Shown: positions 6,968 through 19,104, numbered from the stretch's first letter. The stretch is 64,000 nt of DNA from Chloroflexus islandicus (GCF_001650695.1 NZ_LWQS01000060.1:62001-126000); one strand, 5' to 3'. The notes: generated by a model from the letters alone, not told the origin. A program made the numbers and translations.

Positions 6968-8592
6968 TGCCATTTTCGCCTTCCGCGCTGCAAGCTCTGC
7001 TCCAACCCGGCGTGAGCGAGCGCTGGCAAGCGGTGCAACGCTGGTTGCACCCCGAAATGCTGGCGCTGGCTAACCGTGCCGCCGAACGGGCGGCAGCGCT
7101 CTTGCCGCGACAGTGGCCGCTGTACGAGTTGAGCTTCAAGGCGCGACGCGCGATTGATCGCGGCAAGGGGCGGCGCGATCCGATCGAAGACTATTGGTTC
7201 GCGTTTGACCGGCCACCGCGTGGGGCCGGCGTTATGCTAACGGTGAGCGGGGTTGAACGCACAGTCACCGTGGGTTTGCAACTGTGGGGAGCGCGGCGAC
7301 CGCAACTGGCCCGGCTTTGGCGCGAAGCGCGCCCGTTGTGGGAAGCGCTGATCGACCGGATCGGCACGGAAGGGCAGGCGAGGTTTGCCAGCCGCCGCCC
7401 GCCCGCGCCGGGCATGCGCTGGATCGATCACTATCTGGCCCAACGGCAAGCCCAATATCTGTGGGCCGGTTTTGTCTATCCGTGGGATAACGTGCCGCCT
7501 GACGAGCGGCTGATCGATGATCTTTGCGCGTTGCTGCCGCTCAATGAAGCCTTAATGGAGCTGGCCGAGATCGAGCTGGCGACCACCCACACCTTGCGTG
7601 AGACGCTAGAACGCTACCACGCCGGATTGCCGCCGTTCGAGCAGATTGCCGCCGCGATTCGCCGGCGCGGGATGGTGACTGATGAACGTATACTGGAAGC
7701 GTTTCATCTGGCAGTGCAAGCGCGACCGCTCGTGATTCTGGCCGGGCCGAGCGGCAGCGGCAAGACGTGGCTGACCCGGCTGTACGCGGATGCGCTGATC
7801 GGCAGCGGCGAAGGCCAACCCAACCCGATCTACCTGCTGGTGGCGGTGCAACCCGACTGGCACAGCGCCCGCGACCTGCTCGGCTACTACAACACGCTCA
7901 CTGGTCTCTACCAGCCGACCGCATTTCTGCGCCATGTGCTCAAGGCCGCCGCCGACCCCGATCAGACCTACATCGTCTGCCTCGACGAGATGAATCTAGC
8001 TCGGCCCGAATACTATCTGGCGCCGATCCTCTCGGCGATGGAGACTGCCGAGGGATTGATCGATCTCGGCACCCCGTTGGCCGAAACGCCGCTGGCCGGC
8101 GGTGGCGTGGTGCGCAACCCGCTACGCTGGCCGGCCAATCTGCGCTTGATCGGCACCGTCAACGTCGATGAAAGCACCTTCTTGCTCAGCGACAAAGTGC
8201 TCGATCGGGCCAACTTGATCGAACTAGGGAACTTTGATCTTAACCGCTTCCGCGCCGTGTATCAAGGAGCGATCGACGACCAGATCTGGCAGATGCTGGC
8301 CGCGATCCAGACCCACATGGCAGCGGCAGGAAAACCAGCCGGGTATCGGGCTTTGGGTGAAACGCTCCGCTTCATCGAACAAGCCAGCAGTATGAGTCCA
8401 TTCGAGGCGCTAGACGTACAGATGCTCCAGCGCCTCTTGCCGCGCCTGCGCGGCGACGACACCCCGCGCTTCCGGCAGGCGCTGCGCGGGTTACAAGCGC
8501 TTTGTGAAGGAAGGCTCCCGCGCAGCGCAACCCGGCTCGAACAGATGCTAGCCCGGCTTGATCGCGAGGGGTATACCGACTTTTACGGCTGA
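6967..8592 (+). CDS. McrB-like AAA ATPase without McrC partner
   Basis: A 541-residue protein. The first ~230 residues form an unassigned domain, including a YWFAFDRPPRGAGVMLTVSG segment. The C-terminal AAA domain has Walker A GPSGSGKT (about 259-266), Walker B IVCLDEMNLARPEY (about 335-348) and the GTVNVDEST..LSDKVLDRAN sensor and arginine region (about 395-415). The phrase LDEMNLARPEYYL followed by VNVDEST is characteristic of McrB-type AAA proteins, which in modification-dependent restriction translocate DNA for the McrC nuclease. No McrC-like nuclease is encoded beside it; downstream is a convergent unrelated gene. The role could be defence, or a chaperone-like function as in other AAA_5 proteins. 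Confidence 0.78.
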   Translation: MPFSPSALQALLQPGVSERWQAVQRWLHPEMLALANRAAERAAALLPRQWPLYELSFKARRAIDRGKGRRDPIEDYWFAFDRPPRGAGVMLTVSGVERTVTVGLQLWGARRPQLARLWREARPLWEALIDRIGTEGQARFASRRPPAPGMRWIDHYLAQRQAQYLWAGFVYPWDNVPPDERLIDDLCALLPLNEALMELAEIELATTHTLRETLERYHAGLPPFEQIAAAIRRRGMVTDERILEAFHLAVQARPLVILAGPSGSGKTWLTRLYADALIGSGEGQPNPIYLLVAVQPDWHSARDLLGYYNTLTGLYQPTAFLRHVLKAAADPDQTYIVCLDEMNLARPEYYLAPILSAMETAEGLIDLGTPLAETPLAGGGVVRNPLRWPANLRLIGTVNVDESTFLLSDKVLDRANLIELGNFDLNRFRAVYQGAIDDQIWQMLAAIQTHMAAAGKPAGYRALGETLRFIEQASSMSPFEALDVQMLQRLLPRLRGDDTPRFRQALRGLQALCEGRLPRSATRLEQMLARLDREGYTDFYG

Positions 8593-8599
8593 TCCGGCG

Positions 8600-9214
8600 T
8601 CACGCCACCCGCACCGCGGCGAGACAACGCACTGGCGAGGGGACACTGCCCACGTGTTGCCACGTACGCCCGCGATCATCGCTGCGCCAGATTTGGCCGG
8701 TATCGGTACCGGCCCACACCACATCAATATGATAGGTGCTCGGCGCAAACGCGCTGAGCGCGCCTTGCCATGCACCGGTCACTTCCTGCCACGTTTTGCC
8801 GCCGTCCTCGCTGCGCATAACGCGCGTGCCCTCAGCGACTGCGGCTAACAACACCTCCTGCTTCCCCGACAGCACCGCCAACAAACGCGCGTCCGGCACC
8901 CCCAAATCGGCATCGCGCCAGACACCCATTCCCTGCACGGTCGCTACCGGCAGACGATCACTGGCGAGAAAATTAAACAACGCCCGATCCTCGGCATCGG
9001 CCTCGCGCCACTGCCGGCCACCATCATCACTGCGCAAGAAGGCCTGCTTTGTCGCCACCACTAAACTCAGCGAATCGGCAGCCACCAGCGCGAACACCTG
9101 CTCGCCGGACAATGCCATATCGGGCAACAAGCGCCAGCGGCCCGCGCCACCCGGATCACTGAAGATGTACAGACCATTATCGGCGCCAACATAAAGCACT
9201 CCAGCCTTTGCCAT
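8600..9214 (-). CDS. BNR/beta-propeller repeat protein
   Basis: A 204-residue protein built from short repeats of the Asp-box type: SDDGGRQWREA, SEDGGKTWQEV and SDDRGRTWQHV, each an S-x-D-x-G-x-T/Q-W turn as in sialidases and photosystem assembly-like propellers. Only three or four blades are visible, so it may be a partial propeller or pack as an oligomer. No signal peptide is seen. It starts at 9214, with AAGGAGG five to six bases upstream, and diverges from the histidine kinase gene. It is convergent with the McrB-like gene, separated by 7 bases. Ligand and role are unknown. Confidence 0.72.
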   Translation of the reverse strand: MAKAGVLYVGADNGLYIFSDPGGAGRWRLLPDMALSGEQVFALVAADSLSLVVATKQAFLRSDDGGRQWREADAEDRALFNFLASDRLPVATVQGMGVWRDADLGVPDARLLAVLSGKQEVLLAAVAEGTRVMRSEDGGKTWQEVTGAWQGALSAFAPSTYHIDVVWAGTDTGQIWRSDDRGRTWQHVGSVPSPVRCLAAVRVA

Positions 9215-9279
9215 GCCGCCTCCTTCGCCATACTGTCACACTGGCGCATGCTGCGCAACCATACGCGATTGTAGCATAG

Positions 9280-9296
9280 CATTGCATGATGCAATG
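9280..9296. promoter_or_regulatory. Perfect inverted repeat in divergent promoter region
   Basis: CATTGCAT and ATGCAATG flank a single G at 9288, giving a perfect 8-base inverted repeat. It lies in the 174-base gap between the divergent BNR gene and the histidine kinase gene, a position expected for a dimeric regulator's operator. No regulator is identified, and clear -35/-10 pairs could not be assigned. Confidence 0.5.
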
Positions 9297-9388
9297 TGAT
9301 ATGATGATAGAGTATCTCAAGCTAGAGCGCATCCCCGTTCAATGGTTCCATCCAGTTGCTCGCTGCACAATCACTGCGGGATGAGATT

Positions 9389-10438
9389 ATGTCGCTCGCA
9401 CATCTGCGCCAGCTTTGGCAGAGCGCCGATCCGGCGCCAAGCGCGCTGCGATTAGCGGCTTGGTACACGATCATTGCCGGAGCATGGATTGCCTTCTCTG
9501 ACAGGCTCCTCACGCTTATGATCAGCGATATAGAGAGCTTGACCGGCTGGCAGACGGCCAAGGGCTGGCTGTTTGTACTGGCAATGGCCGGTTGGCTGGG
9601 ATGGGAACGATGGCGCGCGCTCAAACGATACCAGCGCATCAACGACGAACTCCGCGCGCTCAATGCCTCGCTCGAACAGCGTATCGCCGAACGCACCGCG
9701 CCATTGCAGGCTGCAAATGCCGAATTGAGCCAGATTAATCAAGAGCTTGAAACCTTTACCGCAACGATCTCTCACGATCTCAAAGCGCCGCTGCGCGTCA
9801 TTGAGGGCTATAGCCAACTCCTCTTACGCTTCCATGCGCACCGGCTCGACGATGACGGCAAACAATGCCTCAATAGCATTCGCACGGCAACCACCCAAAT
9901 GAACCAACTGATTGACGATTTACTTGCCTATACCCACATTGAACGCAAAGTGCTGGAATATGCCGAGATTAACCTTGCCGCCATCATCGAAGAGATTTGG
10001 GCCATGCATACTGATCAAATCGAGACACGCGGCATCACCATCGAACAAGATATTCGCTGTCCGGTGATGCGCGGCGACGAGATCGGCATCACCTTGGCGC
10101 TACGCAACCTGATCGACAACGCGCTGAAATTTACGGCCCACGTTCCCCAACCGCGGCTGGCAATTGGCGCCGAAGCCGCGGGCGATACAGTGCGATTATG
10201 GGTCAAAGATAACGGGATCGGGTTTGACATGCGCCATCACGAGCGCATTTTTGTCATTTTTCAACGCTTGCACCCACAAGATGCGTATCCCGGCTCCGGA
10301 GTCGGGTTAGCTATCGTGCAAAAAGCGATTGAGCGCATGGGCGGACGGGTCTGGGCCGAGAGCAGCCCCGGCGCCGGCGCAATCTTCTACGTGGAGATCC
10401 CGCATGCCACCGCATCACCTTCATCTGTTGCTGATTGA
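9389..10438 (+). CDS. Membrane histidine kinase
   Basis: A sensor kinase of 349 residues from the ATG at 9389; an upstream in-frame TTG at 9356 is possible but the ATG has GGGATGAG nearby. Two hydrophobic segments near the N-terminus (LAAWYTIIAGAWIAFSDRL and GWLFVLAMAGWLGW) form a membrane hairpin. A coiled linker (about 85-120) leads to the HisKA helix with FTATISHDLKAPLRV, whose His is the phosphorylation site. The ATPase domain has an N box NLIDNALKF, G1 DNGIGFD and G2 GSGVGLAIV. No extracellular sensing domain is evident. It overlaps the downstream response regulator by 35 bases, so they are a cognate pair. Confidence 0.93.
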   Translation: MSLAHLRQLWQSADPAPSALRLAAWYTIIAGAWIAFSDRLLTLMISDIESLTGWQTAKGWLFVLAMAGWLGWERWRALKRYQRINDELRALNASLEQRIAERTAPLQAANAELSQINQELETFTATISHDLKAPLRVIEGYSQLLLRFHAHRLDDDGKQCLNSIRTATTQMNQLIDDLLAYTHIERKVLEYAEINLAAIIEEIWAMHTDQIETRGITIEQDIRCPVMRGDEIGITLALRNLIDNALKFTAHVPQPRLAIGAEAAGDTVRLWVKDNGIGFDMRHHERIFVIFQRLHPQDAYPGSGVGLAIVQKAIERMGGRVWAESSPGAGAIFYVEIPHATASPSSVAD

Positions 10439-12629
10439 AGATAATCCCTTTGACGCCGATCTCTTCCGGCGCGCAATGCTGCTGCACGATGCTACGATCA
10501 AAATCACGCATATCGATTCGTATCAAGCTGCATACGCCCATCTCCACAGCCTATCAGCGACTGCACCACCCTACGATGGGGTGGTGCTAGACCTGCACCT
10601 CCGTGATGGCGATGGCCTCGATCTGCTCGCCTACATTCGATCCCGCCATCTGCCGCTGGCTGTGATCATCCTGACCGGCGGCGGCGGCGATCACATGGTG
10701 ATTAGCGCGCTCAAAGCCGGCGCTGATGATTATGTCATCAAGCGTGATGACTACCTCGACCGGATCGGCGCGATCATCGAGCAGGCGTGCCAGCGGTTTC
10801 ATTCCCAGCAAGCGCGGCGCAGCCAGACCATTACCGTCACCTATGTTGAATTCGGCGCGACCGACAGCGAAGCAACGATCCACTATCTGCAACGCACCGC
10901 GCCCCACCTGCACTGTGTGCCGGTGCGCGGCCAGCGCGCCTTGTTGCACGGGCTGGCGCAGGGCCAACTGGCAAGCGATATTGTGCTGATCGATTGCGCG
11001 CAACCGCGCTTGGCCGTGCTCGATCTGGTGAAAGAATTGATCCAATTCCGCCGGCTGGTGCAACCGATCATTGTAATGGCCCAGCCGGGTAACGAGGAGT
11101 TTCCCTTACAAGCATTACGGCTCGGCGTGGCCGATTATATTATCAAACGGGAAGGCTTTCTCGCCCAATTGCCGATCGCGATCGAAAACGCCCACTACCG
11201 CGACCAACTCCATCAGCAAAATGAGCGTCTCCGGCTGCAAGCCCAAGCGCTCAACGACGCCGCCAACGCGATTATGATTGCTGACCGCAACGGTATCATC
11301 GAGTGGGTCAATCCAGCTTTCACCACCTTGACCGGCTACGAAGCAGCCGAAGCGATTGGCCAATCAACCCGTCTTTTGCGTTCCGGCAAGCAGGATCGCA
11401 CCTTCTACACCGCGCTCTGGGATCAGATTTTGGCTGGGAACCCATGGCGGGGCCGGCTGATCAACCGGCGCAAAGACGGCAGTCTCTACCACGAAGAGAT
11501 GACGATTACGCCGGTCACTGATGAAGACGGCGTGATCAGCCGCTTTATCGCCATTAAACAGGATATTTCCGAACAGGTCGCCCGTGAGCAGCGCCGCGCC
11601 ACGCTGGCCGCCATTGGGACATCCCTGCGCCCGGCGCAATCGTGGGCCGAGTTGACGCCAATCTTGTTGGGGAAGGTGCGCGAGATCTTTGAAGCTGAGA
11701 GCATTGCCCTTTTGCGGCAACATAACGGTAGCTTGCATGTTGATATCGCGCTGAGTTATCTAGCTACACTTGAACAACAACCAGCGGTGCTGGCCAGCTT
11801 GAGCGATCGGTTTCGGCACATCAGCGGCCCTATTTCGGTTGCAGACCTGCTCAGCGCGACCGGCAAGACCGTGATCGGCGCACCATTGTACGCCGCGAAT
11901 CGCTTGGTGGGGGTCTTGTTGTTGCAGCGAGCAACGCCGCTGAGCGAAGCCGAGCTGGATTTGCTGAACGACATTGCCGAACTGGCCGCCAACGCGCTGC
12001 ACCGCACTGACCTCTTCGAGCAACTGCGCGCGGCGAACGCCGAATTGCGCGCCGCGTATGATGAGACGATTGAAGGCTGGTCGCGCGCGCTCGATCTGCG
12101 TGACCGCGAGACCGAAGGCCATTCGCGCCGGGTGACCGAATTGACGGTACGGATCGCTGCGCGCATGGGCTTTAGCGAGGAAGAGCTGCTACACGTGCGC
12201 CGCGGCGCGCTGTTGCACGACATTGGCAAGATGGGTATTCCCGACGCGATCTTGCTCAAGCCCGGCCCGCTCAACGATGAAGAGTGGGCAATTATGCGCA
12301 CCCACCCCACACTCGCGGTCGAACTGCTGCGCCCAATTGCCTTTCTCGCGCCTGCGCTCGATATTCCGTGGTGCCACCACGAAAAATGGGACGGCACCGG
12401 CTACCCGCGCGGTCTGCGCGGCGAGGAGATCCCGCTGGCGGCGCGTATCTTCGCCGTGGTTGATGTCTACGACGCCCTCACCAGCGACCGGCCCTACCGG
12501 GCCGCTTGGTCACGGGAACGGGCGCTGGCGTATATCCGCGAACAAGCCGGTCGCCACTTCGATCCGCGGGTAGTAGAAGTTTTCGAGCAGGTCATCGCCG
12601 AAATGGGCAGCAATGATATAATGAGATGA
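10404..12629 (+). CDS. Response regulator: REC-REC-PAS-GAF-HD-GYP
   Basis: A 741-residue output protein. The first receiver domain (about 8-130) is complete: IEDN, phospho-Asp in VVLDLHLRDGDG, ILTGGGGD and the Lys of YVIKRD. A second receiver-like domain (about 140-265) keeps LIDC and YIIKRE but lacks the acidic pair and the Thr. A PAS domain (about 280-395) and a GAF-like domain (about 400-545) follow. The HD-GYP domain (about 555-730) has HDIGK near 605 and HHEKWDGTGYP near 657, the intact cyclic-di-GMP phosphodiesterase signature. The start at 10404, with GTGGAG upstream, lies within the kinase gene. It probably converts the kinase signal into lower c-di-GMP. Confidence 0.92.
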   Translation: MPPHHLHLLLIEDNPFDADLFRRAMLLHDATIKITHIDSYQAAYAHLHSLSATAPPYDGVVLDLHLRDGDGLDLLAYIRSRHLPLAVIILTGGGGDHMVISALKAGADDYVIKRDDYLDRIGAIIEQACQRFHSQQARRSQTITVTYVEFGATDSEATIHYLQRTAPHLHCVPVRGQRALLHGLAQGQLASDIVLIDCAQPRLAVLDLVKELIQFRRLVQPIIVMAQPGNEEFPLQALRLGVADYIIKREGFLAQLPIAIENAHYRDQLHQQNERLRLQAQALNDAANAIMIADRNGIIEWVNPAFTTLTGYEAAEAIGQSTRLLRSGKQDRTFYTALWDQILAGNPWRGRLINRRKDGSLYHEEMTITPVTDEDGVISRFIAIKQDISEQVAREQRRATLAAIGTSLRPAQSWAELTPILLGKVREIFEAESIALLRQHNGSLHVDIALSYLATLEQQPAVLASLSDRFRHISGPISVADLLSATGKTVIGAPLYAANRLVGVLLLQRATPLSEAELDLLNDIAELAANALHRTDLFEQLRAANAELRAAYDETIEGWSRALDLRDRETEGHSRRVTELTVRIAARMGFSEEELLHVRRGALLHDIGKMGIPDAILLKPGPLNDEEWAIMRTHPTLAVELLRPIAFLAPALDIPWCHHEKWDGTGYPRGLRGEEIPLAARIFAVVDVYDALTSDRPYRAAWSRERALAYIREQAGRHFDPRVVEVFEQVIAEMGSNDIMR

Positions 12630-12637
12630 GGAAACAA

Positions 12638-12730
12638 CGGGCGCAGCGCGCTGCGCCCGTACCTGATTGCAGGGGTTCAGTGCGCTGCGCCCGTGCCTGA
12701 TTGTAGGAATTCAGTGCGCTGCGCCCGTAT
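12638..12730. repeat. 34-base tandem repeat with perfect palindrome
   Basis: A 22-base perfect palindrome at 12638-12659 (half-site CGGGCGCAGCG) is followed by two further copies of GCGCTGCGCCCGT near 12683 and 12717, a period of 34. The intervening text reads CCTGATTG(C/T)AGG. It lies directly after the HD-GYP gene and before the secA ribosome binding site, so it could reduce read-through into secA, though no T-run follows. Confidence 0.75.
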
Positions 12731-12741
12731 AAGGAGTTGGT

Positions 12742-15732
<2,991 letters not shown>

Positions 15733-15752
15733 CGTAACGCCCCCATCCCTTG

Positions 15753-15779
15753 CCCCTCCCCCGCTGGGGGAGGGGTTTT
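15753..15779 (+). terminator. Intrinsic terminator after secA
   Basis: CCCCTCCCCC pairs with GGGGGAGGGG around a GCT loop, followed by TTTT. It begins 21 bases after the secA stop codon and is a good rho-independent terminator. Confidence 0.75.
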
Positions 15780-15846
15780 ACACTCCTTCCCCCAGCAGAA
15801 GGGTGCCGGGAGGGGGCATACATTCTCACACCCTCAGCCCTTTGAC

Positions 15847-15893
15847 GCCCCCACCCCAGCCCTCTCCCGGAGGGGGAGGGCTGGGGTGGGGGC
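15847..15893. repeat. 22-base-pair near-perfect hairpin
   Basis: Positions 15847-15868 pair with 15872-15893 over 22 bases with one G-T, around a three-base loop. The arms are C/G tracts broken by A, T and G (GCCCCCACCCC / GGGGTGGGGGC). It stands between secA and the convergent membrane-protein gene, with a GGGCGCTGCGCGCCC-TCGCAATGACA element at 15911-15936 beyond it. Confidence 0.75.
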
Positions 15894-15979
15894 AACGTGG
15901 CGATCGCTGCGGGCGCTGCGCGCCCTCGCAATGACAACAGAACACGCCCCGCGCACCTACCGCAGGGCTGCTGCCCTTG

Positions 15980-16348
15980 CTACATCGCCAAAAACGACAA
16001 ATAAAAGATCAGCAAAAAGATAAACGACACCGCATTCGCAATCAGCGCCGCCATGTAACTAGGGGCAGCTTTGCGTTTGCGGATTAGCATGAGCACGAAG
16101 CCTTCAACCAGCACCGCTACCACAAACGCCCCCACAATCACGAACAGGGGGTTCTCTAACGCCAGCAGCAATTGGCCCAGCAGCACAATCACGACTGATG
16201 ACACAATACTGGCCACCGCCACATCACCCAACGCGCGAAAGAGCGGTTGCCATTTGATCTGTACCATCGCCTGCCATTCAATCAACAACATTAAGATAAT
16301 GATACCAACGCCGAGCGGGCTCAGGAAGAGTTCTTGAAACGGAAACAT
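15980..16348 (-). CDS. Small four-helix membrane protein, unknown function
   Basis: A 122-residue hydrophobic protein with about four membrane segments: GVGIIILMLLIEW, VASIVSSVVIVLLGQLLLAL, LFVIVGAFVVAVLVEGFVLM and LIANAVSFIFLLIFYLSFL. A basic RKRKAA loop precedes the last helix. The start at 16348 is preferred over one seven codons upstream because AAGGA sits eight bases before it. It is downstream of opcA on the same strand and has its own -10-like TATAAT (minus strand, 16388-16393) just after the opcA stop. I do not recognise a family. Confidence 0.7.
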   Translation of the reverse strand: MFPFQELFLSPLGVGIIILMLLIEWQAMVQIKWQPLFRALGDVAVASIVSSVVIVLLGQLLLALENPLFVIVGAFVVAVLVEGFVLMLIRKRKAAPSYMAALIANAVSFIFLLIFYLSFLAM

Positions 16349-16405
16349 CAGCGCGATCCTTGTCTGCATACATGCGGTTGGTGAAGCATTATAGCGGATC
16401 TCCCG

Positions 16406-17545
16406 CTATGGCAACGCCAACCGTCGCGCTAACCCGCCGGCGAGATGCAGCGCCGCAGCAAAGGTGCGGTCGCGGCTGAGCAGCCGTAGTTCGCTGTTGA
16501 GCAGATCGGCCAGCGCTGGCCGATCAATCGTCGCCGTGCGTTCGATCGGGTGCGCGCCGGCAATAGTCGCGCGCGTGCAAGCGTGTCCGGCATCACTCGT
16601 CAATTCCACCACAAACTCTGCCTGCTGATTATCTACGGCCCGCAACGCCAACCGTGCCAGCCCTTCAACGCCGGCGCGATCGACTGGCCGGATTGCCACA
16701 CTCACTAGCCGGATGGCCGCCGGCCCCACCCCCACTGCTGGTCGCCGCAGGTAGATTTGGATGGTCTCGCCCTCGATCCCGACTGCATCTTCCAGCGGCG
16801 TCCATTTCAAACAACTCGCCAGCCAGCCGACAAAGAGCAACGCCGCCACCGGATTCGGACGATTGCCGGCGGCGTATTCGATCACGATCTCGTCGATCCG
16901 GTGCAGGTGCGGCAAAAAGGGGCGCGTATCGAAGAATTGGGCCGTCAGTTCACGCCACGAGGTCAGGCGCGTCCAGCCCAAATCGCTCACCGCCGGCGCA
17001 CCGTTGGCTGTCTGTTCAAAAGCGGCTAATTCGGCCAATTCCCGCAGCGGATCAGCAAAAGTGGTCGAATCGACGATGAGCCGGTCACAAAGCCGGTAGA
17101 GCCGTTGCACCAGCGGCTGGGCGAAGGGCTGCGGGCCGGGAGCCCACAGCACCACCGGCAGATCGGGCACCAGCAGCGGCAAGACGAGGCTGGCCAGTTG
17201 CCCAGCCGGTGCGCCGCGGGCGCTAATCGTCACCTGCTCACCGCAGACCTGCGTGCGACCAGCATTGGCCAGCGTACAGAGCGCCTGTGCGTTCGCTTGC
17301 AACTCGGTCGCCGGGCCGGGCCGGTCAATCACGATCACGGTACGGTTGGGGTGTTGCGCCGTAAGCGCCGGCGCTACCGCTAACGCTTGTTCGGCCCAAC
17401 CATCATCAGGCGCGCGCACAATCAAGTTGAGCGTCAGCGCCCGAATCACCGCTTGCCCGCCAGCGTCAGGATGCGTCGCTTGCTCTTGCCACATCTGGCG
17501 CAATTCGCGCTCGATCGCATTGATATCGATTGCCGCTTCGCTCAT
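16406..17545 (-). CDS. opcA: Glucose-6-phosphate dehydrogenase assembly protein OpcA
   Basis: A 379-residue protein of the OpcA family, known in cyanobacteria and actinobacteria as an allosteric or assembly partner of glucose-6-phosphate dehydrogenase. Visible family features are the N-terminal helical start, LTLNLIVRAPDD, the LVLPLLVPDLPVVLWAPG segment, and IVDSTTFADPLREL. It begins 12 bases after the zwf stop codon on the same strand with GGAG before its ATG, so it is co-transcribed with zwf, which strongly supports the assignment. No catalytic activity is expected. Confidence 0.88.
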   Translation of the reverse strand: MSEAAIDINAIERELRQMWQEQATHPDAGGQAVIRALTLNLIVRAPDDGWAEQALAVAPALTAQHPNRTVIVIDRPGPATELQANAQALCTLANAGRTQVCGEQVTISARGAPAGQLASLVLPLLVPDLPVVLWAPGPQPFAQPLVQRLYRLCDRLIVDSTTFADPLRELAELAAFEQTANGAPAVSDLGWTRLTSWRELTAQFFDTRPFLPHLHRIDEIVIEYAAGNRPNPVAALLFVGWLASCLKWTPLEDAVGIEGETIQIYLRRPAVGVGPAAIRLVSVAIRPVDRAGVEGLARLALRAVDNQQAEFVVELTSDAGHACTRATIAGAHPIERTATIDRPALADLLNSELRLLSRDRTFAAALHLAGGLARRLALP

Positions 17546-17557
17546 ACCATCTCCATC

Positions 17558-19078
17558 CTATAGTCGCCGCCACGACCGGCCATCGCGGGCGATAAATTCA
17601 TCGGCTGCCGCTGGCCCCCAACTACCGGCTTCGTAATTGGGGAACGGCTGCGGCGGGCCTTCGGCCCATGCCTGCAAGATCGGCGTCAACAGCGCCCAAC
17701 TGGTTTCAACTTCGTCACGGCGGGTAAAGAGGGTGCCATCGCCGAGCATGCAATCGAGCAACAGCCGCTCGTAGGCTTCTGGTGAAGTGACGCCGAACGA
17801 TGCGCCGTAGCGAAAATCCATTGTCACCGGACGGATCTGCGGTTGGCCGGGAGTTTTCGAGCTGAATTTGAGCGAAATCCCTTCGTCAGGCTGGATCTTG
17901 ATCGCCAAGACGTTTGGATCGAGGTCGTTGAGCGGTGTATCGGCAAAGATCATCGTCGGCGCTGCCTTGAATTGAATCGCGATCTCGCTCACCCGTCGCG
18001 GCAAGCGCTTGCCGCTGCGCAAATAGAACGGCACGCCGGCCCAGCGCCAATTGTCGATAAACAGCTTCAACGCCACATAGGTCTCGGTTTGCGAAGCGGG
18101 TGACACCCCCTTCTCTTCACGGTAGCCGCGCACCGGCAAGCCATTGGCGCTGCCCGGCCCGTACTGGCCGCGCACCGTATCGTTGACCGACAACGGGCGC
18201 ACCGCGCGCAACACCTTGACCTTCTCGTCGCGCACCGCATCGGCATCGTAGAGCGATGGCGGCTCCATCGCCACCAGACACAGCAACTGCATCAGGTGGT
18301 TTTGGATCATGTCACGCAGCGCGCCAGAGGTATCGTAATAGCCACCGCGATCCTCGACCCCGATGGTCTCGGCAACGGTAATCTGCACGTGATCGATATG
18401 GCTCCGGTTCCAGATTGGCTCGAAGATGCCGTTGGCGAAGCGAAAGATCAAGATATTCTGCACCGTCTCTTTGCCGAGATAGTGATCGATGCGGTAGACC
18501 TGATCTTCGCGAAAGACCGATAACACCTCGGCATTAAGCGCCTGCGCGCTGGCGAGGTCGTGGCCAAACGGCTTCTCAATGATAATCCGCGTCCACCCGT
18601 TCGAGTGAGCCAACCCATGCGCGCCGAGCTGGGCCACGATCGTGGGGTAGGCATCGGGCGGGGTGGCCAGATAAAAGACGCGATTACCGCCGGTGCCGCG
18701 CTCGGCGTCGATCGCCGCTAGCCGCTCGGCCAAACTGGTATAGGCATCAGCCTCGTCAAAACTGCCGCGATGGTATTGAATCCCTTGGGCGAAACTGGCC
18801 CACAATTCGGGATCAACCGGCCCTGAGCGCGAATTGGCATTGACCGCCTCGCGCAGCAGATCGCGAAAATAGTCGTCGCTCCAATCGCGGCGGGCGAAGC
18901 CGACCACCGAAAAACCGCCGGGCAAGCGGCGTTCGCGAGCTAGATTGTAGAGCGCCGGCACCAGCTTGCGGCTGGTCAGATCGCCGCTGGCGCCGAAAAT
19001 GACCATCGTGCAGGGTTCGGGGGTACGGCCAATGCGCAACCCGGCCCGCAGCGGATTATCCAAAACAGGCGTCGCCAT
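17558..19078 (-). CDS. zwf: Glucose-6-phosphate 1-dehydrogenase
   Basis: A 506-residue enzyme oxidising glucose-6-phosphate to 6-phosphogluconolactone with NADP+, the entry of the oxidative pentose-phosphate pathway. The dinucleotide-binding segment FGASGDLTSRKLVPALYNL is at about 28-46 and the active-site RIDHYLGKE at 196-204. EKPFGHDL (168-174) is also conserved. Length is normal. GGAG lies eight bases before the ATG. It is flanked by gnd upstream and opcA 12 bases downstream, a coherent NADPH-producing group. Confidence 0.97.
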   Translation of the reverse strand: MATPVLDNPLRAGLRIGRTPEPCTMVIFGASGDLTSRKLVPALYNLARERRLPGGFSVVGFARRDWSDDYFRDLLREAVNANSRSGPVDPELWASFAQGIQYHRGSFDEADAYTSLAERLAAIDAERGTGGNRVFYLATPPDAYPTIVAQLGAHGLAHSNGWTRIIIEKPFGHDLASAQALNAEVLSVFREDQVYRIDHYLGKETVQNILIFRFANGIFEPIWNRSHIDHVQITVAETIGVEDRGGYYDTSGALRDMIQNHLMQLLCLVAMEPPSLYDADAVRDEKVKVLRAVRPLSVNDTVRGQYGPGSANGLPVRGYREEKGVSPASQTETYVALKLFIDNWRWAGVPFYLRSGKRLPRRVSEIAIQFKAAPTMIFADTPLNDLDPNVLAIKIQPDEGISLKFSSKTPGQPQIRPVTMDFRYGASFGVTSPEAYERLLLDCMLGDGTLFTRRDEVETSWALLTPILQAWAEGPPQPFPNYEAGSWGPAAADEFIARDGRSWRRL

Positions 19079-19104
19079 GCGCTCACTCCGTGCTTGTTTT
19101 TTTA

